This document shows, piece by piece, positions 58,902 through 64,000 of a stretch of 64,000 nt of DNA; the stretch's first letter is position 1, and each line of letters begins with the position of its first letter. The notes under the pieces are model-generated. The model searched no databases. It saw only the letters and a program-made list of their open reading frames with translations, and was not told the origin of the DNA. The position numbers and the translations under genes were made by a program. The DNA lies in NCBI GenBank assembly GCA_016721425.1, contig JADKID010000012.1, positions 385,882 through 449,881 on the forward strand, written 5' to 3'. This DNA comes from Bryobacterales bacterium. Lineage in GTDB: Bacteria > Acidobacteriota > Terriglobia > Bryobacterales > Bryobacteraceae.

Positions 58902-59657
58902 TCAGGAGATCTCCCAGCCTCCGTCCACGCCGAGGATCTGGCCGGTGATCATCTGGGCGCTGGGCCCGAGGAGGAAGACGGCGGCGCGGGCGATGTCGTC
59001 GGGATCGAGGAGCGAGCCCGAGAGGGGCTGCTTGGTCTTCATGAGCTCCAGGATGCGATCGTCGGTTTGAGCGCGGAGGCTCATGGGGGTACGGACCAGG
59101 CCGGGGGCAATGGCGTTGATGCGAATGCCGTGGGGCGCGTAGAACGCCGCGGCAGAGCGGGTCATGGCGATGGCGGCGCCCTTGGCTGCGGCGTAGGCGT
59201 GGGTGGCGAAGTTCTTGGGCTCCGGCGAGTAGGCGGTGACTGTGGCCATGTTGAGGATGGAGCCGCGCTCGCGCGCCATCATGCGGCGGAGCACGGCGCG
59301 GGACATCAGGAACATGGTTTTGAGATTGACGTCGAAGGTGCGGGCCCAGCCATCGTCGCTGATCAGATGGAGCGGGCCATCGCCATGCTTGCGGCCGCTG
59401 CCGCCGGCGACGTTGAAAAGGGCGTCGATGGGGCCGAGTTCGGAGATGCAGCGAGCGACGGCGGTTTCGGCTTCGGCGGTGATGGAGAGATCGCCGGTGT
59501 GATAGCCGCCACCACATTCGGCGGCGAGCTGGCGATTGTCATTCTCGTCGAGGCCGCAGACGAAGACCTTGGCGCCGTAGACGGCGGCGAGGCGGGCTGT
59601 GGCGGCGCCAATGCCGCTGGAGCCAGTGATGAGCCAAACCTGATCGTCGAGTACCAC
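58902..59657 (-). CDS. SDR-family oxidoreductase (KduD-like position)
   Basis: A 251-residue short-chain dehydrogenase. Cofactor motif TGSSGIGAATA (~12-22), an acidic-residue turn (GLDENDNRQ) favouring NAD, NAG-type motif ALFNVAGG (~84-91), catalytic YAAAK and a C-terminal QMITGQILGVDGGWEIS. Beside kduI it may act as 2-deoxy-D-gluconate/2-keto-3-deoxygluconate dehydrogenase. GTG start 1 bp after the Idh stop. A shortened twin lies at 53988-54695. Confidence 0.9.
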   Translation of the reverse strand: MVLDDQVWLITGSSGIGAATARLAAVYGAKVFVCGLDENDNRQLAAECGGGYHTGDLSITAEAETAVARCISELGPIDALFNVAGGSGRKHGDGPLHLISDDGWARTFDVNLKTMFLMSRAVLRRMMARERGSILNMATVTAYSPEPKNFATHAYAAAKGAAIAMTRSAAAFYAPHGIRINAIAPGLVRTPMSLRAQTDDRILELMKTKQPLSGSLLDPDDIARAAVFLLGPSAQMITGQILGVDGGWEIS

Positions 59658-59658
59658 G

Positions 59659-60703
59659 TCAGTACTTTACACGAATCCACTTCTTCGATTTCATGGACTG
59701 ATAGCCCGCGTCGAGGATGCAGTTGACGGCGTAGCCATCCTCATACGTTTCGCGGGGCGTGACGCCTTCGCGGACACATTCGACAAAGTGTTTCATCTCG
59801 GCCTGGTAGCCGTAGGCGAAGGCTTCTTCGGGCAGCGGGCGGGTCCAGCCGAAATCGATATCGGCCTTCTCGATGACGTAGCCGGAGGGGCGTGTGGTGA
59901 AGGTACGAATGGGGGTATCGCGGGTGACGTCGGTGAAGATGGAGCCCTCGCTGCCGTGCACTTCATTGCGGAGATCGAGGCCTCCCTTCGTGGTCCAGCT
60001 CAGCTCGCAGTGAGCGATGCCGCCGGAGCTGAACTTGAGCGCGAGCAGAGCGTTGTCCTCGCCCTCGGTCTTGTCATGGTGGACCAGGGTGGCGCCCCAG
60101 GCCATCACTTCAACGACCTTGATCTTCCTTGCCGTAGAAGTAGCGCGCGGCCTCGATGCAGTGGCAGCCGAGATCATTCATGGCGCCGCCGCCGGTCTTC
60201 TCGATATCCCAGAAGTGCGGGGCGTGCGGACCGGAGTGGGACTCGCGCGAGCGGACCCAGTGGACGCGGCCGATGCCGCCGTTCTCTATGATGGCGCGGG
60301 CCTTGACGACGGCAGGGGCAAAGACCTCGGTCTCGGCGTAGCCGTGCATTTTCCCCGACTTCTTTGCCGCCTTCAGCATCTTCTTCGCTTCGTCGCGCTG
60401 GCGGCCGAGCGGCTTGGTGCAGACCTGATTGCGTTTCATCTGCGAGAGCAGCACGGAGACAGGCATGTGCGCTTCGTTGGGCAGGGCGATGATGTAGAGA
60501 TCGATGTCGTCGCGCTCGATCAGCGTGGCGAGATTGGTGCTGCTTTCGGGGATCTTCCACTGCTTAGCGAAGGCGGCGGCGGCATCGGAATCGAGGCCGA
60601 AGTTGACGACCACTTCGTGCCCGTTGACGTTGTCGAGACCCTGCATATAGAAGCCGGCGACGAAGCCTGAGCCGAGCATGGCGATGCGGACGGGTGGCGG
60701 CAT
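59659..60703 (-). pseudogene. Gfo/Idh/MocA family oxidoreductase, frameshifted
   Basis: The N-terminal frame (ATG 60703) has the Rossmann start IAMLGSGFVAGFYMQG, CTKPLGRQ with the family Lys, and DLGCHCIEAARYFYGKE. It then ends at a TGA after EDQGR. One base earlier in another frame the protein continues IKVVEVMAWGATLVHHDK to the normal C-terminus at 59659. Removing one base near 60123 (GGAAGATC) restores a ~347-residue enzyme. NAD(P)-dependent sugar dehydrogenase role. It is either a real frameshift or a sequence error. Confidence 0.85.
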
Positions 60704-60718
60704 GATGATGAATCCTCG

Positions 60719-61489
60719 CTATTCGTAGAGATGACGGAGGCTCTTGCGATAGGCCTCATAGAATTGCTCCAGCGCCTCGGCAGCGCTGGCATTGCCGACG
60801 AACTGATGGCTGGGGAGCATCACCGGCTGATGACCGCGCGCGACGAGCTTCTCCGCGGTCTCGCAGCGCAACATGTTCATGATCATGGCACCGGTGACTG
60901 TGGAGGTGGGGCCGGTCTTCCAGGCGAGCCCCTCGATGCCGTGCACACAATCGCCGGGCGGGCATTGATTGTCGATGATGACGTCGGCCACGTCGATCAG
61001 CTTCTTGCCGGAGGAGTGCGCGGGCACGCTCTGGGCGCAGTGGGCTTTGGAGACGATGCCGATGACGGGCAGGCCGCGCTGCTTGGCGCCCATTGCCATC
61101 TCAACGATGACCGGGCGGATACCGGAGGTGGAGATGACGATCATGGCATCGTGCGGGCCGAAGCGGAAGCCGCGCAGGATCTCCTCCGAGTAGCCCTCGT
61201 ATTTTTCCAGGTACAGCGGCGCGCGCAGGCCGTTTGTGCCGACGATGTTGGCGTGGTTGGATAGCGCCAATTCCACCAGTGCCACAAAGCCGACAAAGCA
61301 GCCCTGGCGCGGCGTCATCTCCTCGCACATCATGCGCGAGTGGCCATTGCCGAAGAGGAAGACGAGGCCGCCGTTGGCGATGGATGACGCGCAGATCTCG
61401 GCGGCCTGTTCGATGGCAGCCAATTCGGTTTCGTGGAGACGCTGGACCAGTGCCAGCGCCTTCTCGTAGTAGGCGAGCGCTCCGCTCAA
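60719..61489 (-). CDS. SIS-domain phosphosugar isomerase/binding protein
   Basis: A 256-residue SIS protein with FLFGNGHSRMMCEEMTPR (~44-61), the phosphate-binding ISTSGIRPVIVEMA (~118-131) and a late Ser/Thr-rich loop (GPTSTVTGAMIMNML). It resembles the UPF0309-type sugar isomerases. TTG start at 61489 after AGAGG. It lies 15 bp from both the next gene and the preceding one in the operon, so it is likely to handle a phosphorylated aminosugar or hexose. Confidence 0.88.
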   Translation of the reverse strand: MSGALAYYEKALALVQRLHETELAAIEQAAEICASSIANGGLVFLFGNGHSRMMCEEMTPRQGCFVGFVALVELALSNHANIVGTNGLRAPLYLEKYEGYSEEILRGFRFGPHDAMIVISTSGIRPVIVEMAMGAKQRGLPVIGIVSKAHCAQSVPAHSSGKKLIDVADVIIDNQCPPGDCVHGIEGLAWKTGPTSTVTGAMIMNMLRCETAEKLVARGHQPVMLPSHQFVGNASAAEALEQFYEAYRKSLRHLYE

Positions 61490-61504
61490 AGTTGATACCT
61501 CTCC

Positions 61505-63315
61505 CTATAACTCGACGCTGACGGCCTGGTGGCCGATGACCTTTTCGAGGCGGCAAACCGCATAGCCATTCTCAAAACGAAATGGCAGCGGTTTGTTTTG
61601 GGGCGCCAGCATCACCCTTTTCGGCGCAGCCTCGACACGCACCCGGAGTTCCTGATCCAGCAGTATCCCAGGTTCCTCAATGATATCGATGTCCGGCGCG
61701 CGGCGGGTCATGGGGTAGTGGAGCAGGTGGACAATGATGCGCCGTTGGGCGGACTGCTTCAGCGCGGTGACCTGCGCGGTGGAGGGCAGGCGCGGGGCAA
61801 CGACGGCGGGTTGGGGAACGAGGCGCCGGATGAGATCGCCGACGATCAACTTGTAGGCGCCGGTGCCATCGAGCGCGTAGGAGCGGAAGAACGGATTAGC
61901 GATGTAGGCGACCTTGCCCCGCAGCGTGATGACGGGGCTTTCCGTGCGCAGGCCCAGGGGTGTCTGCTTGTGCGAGCTGAAGTGATCGGGGGCGCGGTCA
62001 AAGTAGGGATGGCCGTAGGTGGCGAGCACCTCGGTGCCCTCGTCGGCAGCGATGGCGTGGCCCGGTTGGTAGAGGAAGTAGGGCGTATCGTCGAGCGAGG
62101 GGAACGCGCCAGGCTTGGGCAGCAGGTACTCGCCGTGGAAGGTCGCCTTGCCCTGGTAGCGGATGCCCAGCGGCTTCCAGTAGAACCAGAACATCTTGGG
62201 ATCCAGCAGGCTGGCGGCGGAGGCGAGCACCGCGCCGCCGGCGGCGACGAAGGCGTCGAGTTTGTCCAGCAACGCCTTCGACGGCGCGATCTCGTCCGGC
62301 AGGATGAGGAGCTTGTACGGGAGGAAGTCCTCAGCCAGATCGATGACGTTGAACTGCTGATGGAGCTCCACCAGCATGTTGGTGAAGCCCTGATCGGCGG
62401 GCGTGATCTTCTGCGTGGATTCGGTATTGAACAGTGCCGTAGAAATGACGCCGATATCGGCGATGGCCTGAGTACCGCTCGCGTAGGGCTCCAGCGCTTC
62501 GATCTTTTCGTAGGTCTTGCCGATGCGGGCGTAGGTGACTTTATCCAGGCGGCCGCGCGGGTGGAGTTGATCGCCCACGCAGCACTTGGCGCCGTTGGCG
62601 ACGAAGTTGAGGCACTCGAAATCGAGCGCGGCCTGATTCTTGAGGCCGCCAAAATCGCCCCAGCTCTTGTGGAAGCGGCCGGTCATGCCAACCATGTCTT
62701 TGCCCAGCGTGCGCATGTAGCGGACACGTTGCTGGAAGTGCGTGTAGCCCCAGCCGCCGGTGGGGAGCGACTCGATTTCGATATGGGAGTAGTAGTCGAG
62801 TTCGTCGCGCACACCAACGACCAGACGGCGGCGGCCACCTGATCCAGGTAGGGCGAGTTCATGCAGAGCCAGGGCCAGGCGTCGGTGGGCGGGCCGCCAA
62901 TGCGCTGGTGCTCGCGCGTGGTGGCGAGCCATTCGGGGTGGCGGCGGGAGGCGAGCACATCCCACACGAGCGAGTAGTAGTAGAGAACGTGGATGCCGTT
63001 GGCGTGGCAGGCCTCGATCATCTGGCCGAGCATGTCGACCTTCAGCGCGGGGTGGCGCGCGGCGAGCTTCGTATCGTAATAGGCGTAGCCGTGGTGGCAC
63101 TTGGCGAACACGTTGATGGAGTTGACGCGCGCGGCCTTGAGCGTGGCGGCGAACTCGCGGGCGTCGAAATCGGCGCCGACATCGCCGATCAGCTCGCTGG
63201 TGTGGAAATCGAGATGGACCTGCCGGAAGGGCAACTCTTCCCTGCCCTGGGCGGCATTGGCAGGCGCGGCGAAGCCAACGGCGGCCGAGGTGATCAGAAA
63301 TTCGCGACGGTTCAA
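61505..63315 (-). pseudogene. GHL6-like glycoside hydrolase, internally disrupted
   Basis: The N-terminal frame begins at TTG 63315 after AGGAG with a Tat-like leader (NRREFLITSAAVGFAAP) and a TIM-barrel start (VNSINVFAKCHHGYAYYDTK, HVLYYYSLVWDV, MNSPYLDQV). Near 62820-62850 the frame changes. The rest, from DELDYYSHIEIESLPTGGWGYTHF to the stop at 61505, includes a beta-galactosidase-trimerisation-like domain. Related proteins, as I recall them, have a long catalytic stretch between SPYLDQ and YYSHIEIESLP that is missing here. Two frames and a missing segment suggest inactivation. Confidence 0.75.
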
Positions 63316-63316
63316 G

Positions 63317-64000
63317 CTAGACGCTCCTCAGGTATTGATAGCTCTTGCGGATGGAATCGAGCGGCGAGCCGGGACACTGGTCCTGCTCGACGATGTATTG
63401 ATCAACTCCGATGGCAGCACAGGCTTTGAGGATGGCTGGGATCTCCAGCGAGCCGGAGCCGACCTCCTGAAATGCCTCTTTCGCAACCTTGCCCTCGTTG
63501 TATTCGGTGGCCGTACCGGCCTGGATGTCTTTAAGGTGGACGCAGGCAACGCGGCCCTTCAGGCGATTGAGCTGCGCGACCATCCCTGGCCGCCGATCTT
63601 CAACCAGAAGATGTCGACCTCGAATTTGACGGCTTGTTGATCGAAGCGCTCGACGAGGAGCTCGAAGGGACGCTGCCCGGCGGGAGGATCGAACTCGAAG
63701 GAGTGGTGATGGTAGCAGAGCTGAATGCCTGCGTTGCGGGTCTGCTCGCCGGCGATGTTCATCTGCTCCGCAAACTTTCGGTAGAAATCGAGGCCGCCGA
63801 CGGTGCGTTCGGCCTGTTGGAGATAGGAGACGACGAGGAATCGAGCGCCGTGGGCCTTGCTATCGGCGATGGCGTTGGCGAGTGAGTAGCCGGCGGGCAT
63901 GGTGGCCTGGAGGCCCTTCCACGCGTCCCAATTGCCGGTGACCAGGGGCGTTTCCAGGCCCACGCTGGGCGTGGTGAGCTTCAGGTCGCGGCAGATGGGG
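63317..64000 (-). pseudogene. Sugar phosphate isomerase/epimerase, frameshifted and cut by window end
   Basis: TIM-barrel protein of the xylose-isomerase-like family. The first frame, open to the window edge, has ETPLVTGNWDAWKG, NAGIQLCYHHHSFEF and KFEVDIFWLKIGGQ. The second frame continues VAQLNRLKGRVACVHLKDI to the normal end QYLRSV. The switch near 63583 fits loss of one base between GGQ and VAQL. The stop is 1 bp from the next gene, so it is the first visible gene of this operon. Confidence 0.8.

Larger units (their letters stand above)
55041..59988. repeat. Downstream copy of a tandem duplication; remains of the upstream copy at 52257-55040
   Basis: The sequence order QYPPG-gene end, receptor, kduI, SDR, Idh C-terminus (55041-59988) is mirrored upstream by QYPPG-gene end (52257-52486), then SDR and Idh C-terminus (53990-55040), in the same order and orientation. 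The joint between copies is at 55040/55041. In the upstream copy the receptor and kduI are replaced by 1.5 kb holding the 503-aa gene. Confidence 0.8.

Overview
The window is about 64 kb of high-GC bacterial chromosome, densely packed with genes on both strands and with many 4-bp ATGA overlaps or convergent 3' overlaps. The gene content points to an acidobacterium of the Solibacter/Bryobacter type: two Oar-like TonB-dependent receptors with N-terminal carboxypeptidase-regulatory domains, many Tat- or Sec-exported glycoside hydrolases and oxidoreductases, a RoxA-like di-heme cytochrome, a DUF-type zinc metalloprotease and a KduI/SDR/Gfo-Idh sugar-acid cluster. This assignment is an inference from gene families; no rRNA, tRNA or CRISPR array was seen.

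Layout. 0-8.9 kb: the 5' part of a small secreted protein, a deoxyhypusine-synthase-like enzyme, a tandemly duplicated pair of ECF sigma factor plus membrane protein downstream of argS, a Tat-exported FAD oxidoreductase and a second secreted protein related to the first. 9-11 kb: Isc-type ferredoxin, a 114-aa unknown protein and a radical SAM/SPASM enzyme. 11-14.3 kb: an OYE-family flavoenzyme downstream of a RoxA-like cytochrome. 14.4-19.3 kb: signalling genes (class II cAMP-phosphodiesterase-like, GAF-PP2C phosphatase, class III adenylate cyclase, YycJ-like hydrolase). 19.3-22.3 kb: purB, a receiver protein, an alpha/beta hydrolase and yajQ. 22.3-30 kb: carbohydrate genes (two beta-propeller hydrolases, GH116, MalQ), a VanX-type dipeptidase and an isolated nuoB. 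30.6-35.7 kb: mostly small secreted or membrane proteins of unknown function, with a displaced copy of part of nuoB and an L,D-transpeptidase. 35.7-43.1 kb: zinc metalloprotease, serine hydrolase, large Oar-like receptor. 43.3-51.3 kb: ychF-moxR, ynfA, an exported arsenate reductase, a MNT/HEPN pair, and a MetE-like/UlaG-like/ROK operon.

51.3-64 kb: a minus-strand sugar-acid operon (sugar isomerase, GHL6-like hydrolase, SIS protein, Gfo/Idh, SDR, KduI, TonB receptor). Part of it has undergone a tandem duplication of about 4.95 kb whose junction can be read directly at 55040/55041. The upstream copy has since lost its receptor and kduI genes, and its SDR carries a 48-bp in-frame deletion. Three genes of the downstream operon carry frame disruptions, so the cluster looks as if it is decaying, unless these are sequencing errors.

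The plus strand is C-rich over most of the first 21 kb and G-rich over most of the rest, whatever the gene direction, so a GC-skew switch lies near 21-24 kb. The observations most worth following up are the duplication/decay history at 51-64 kb, the duplicated sigma/membrane-protein pair, the signal-peptide-bearing ArsC, the radical SAM pair, the RoxA-like/OYE pair and the nuoB fragment.
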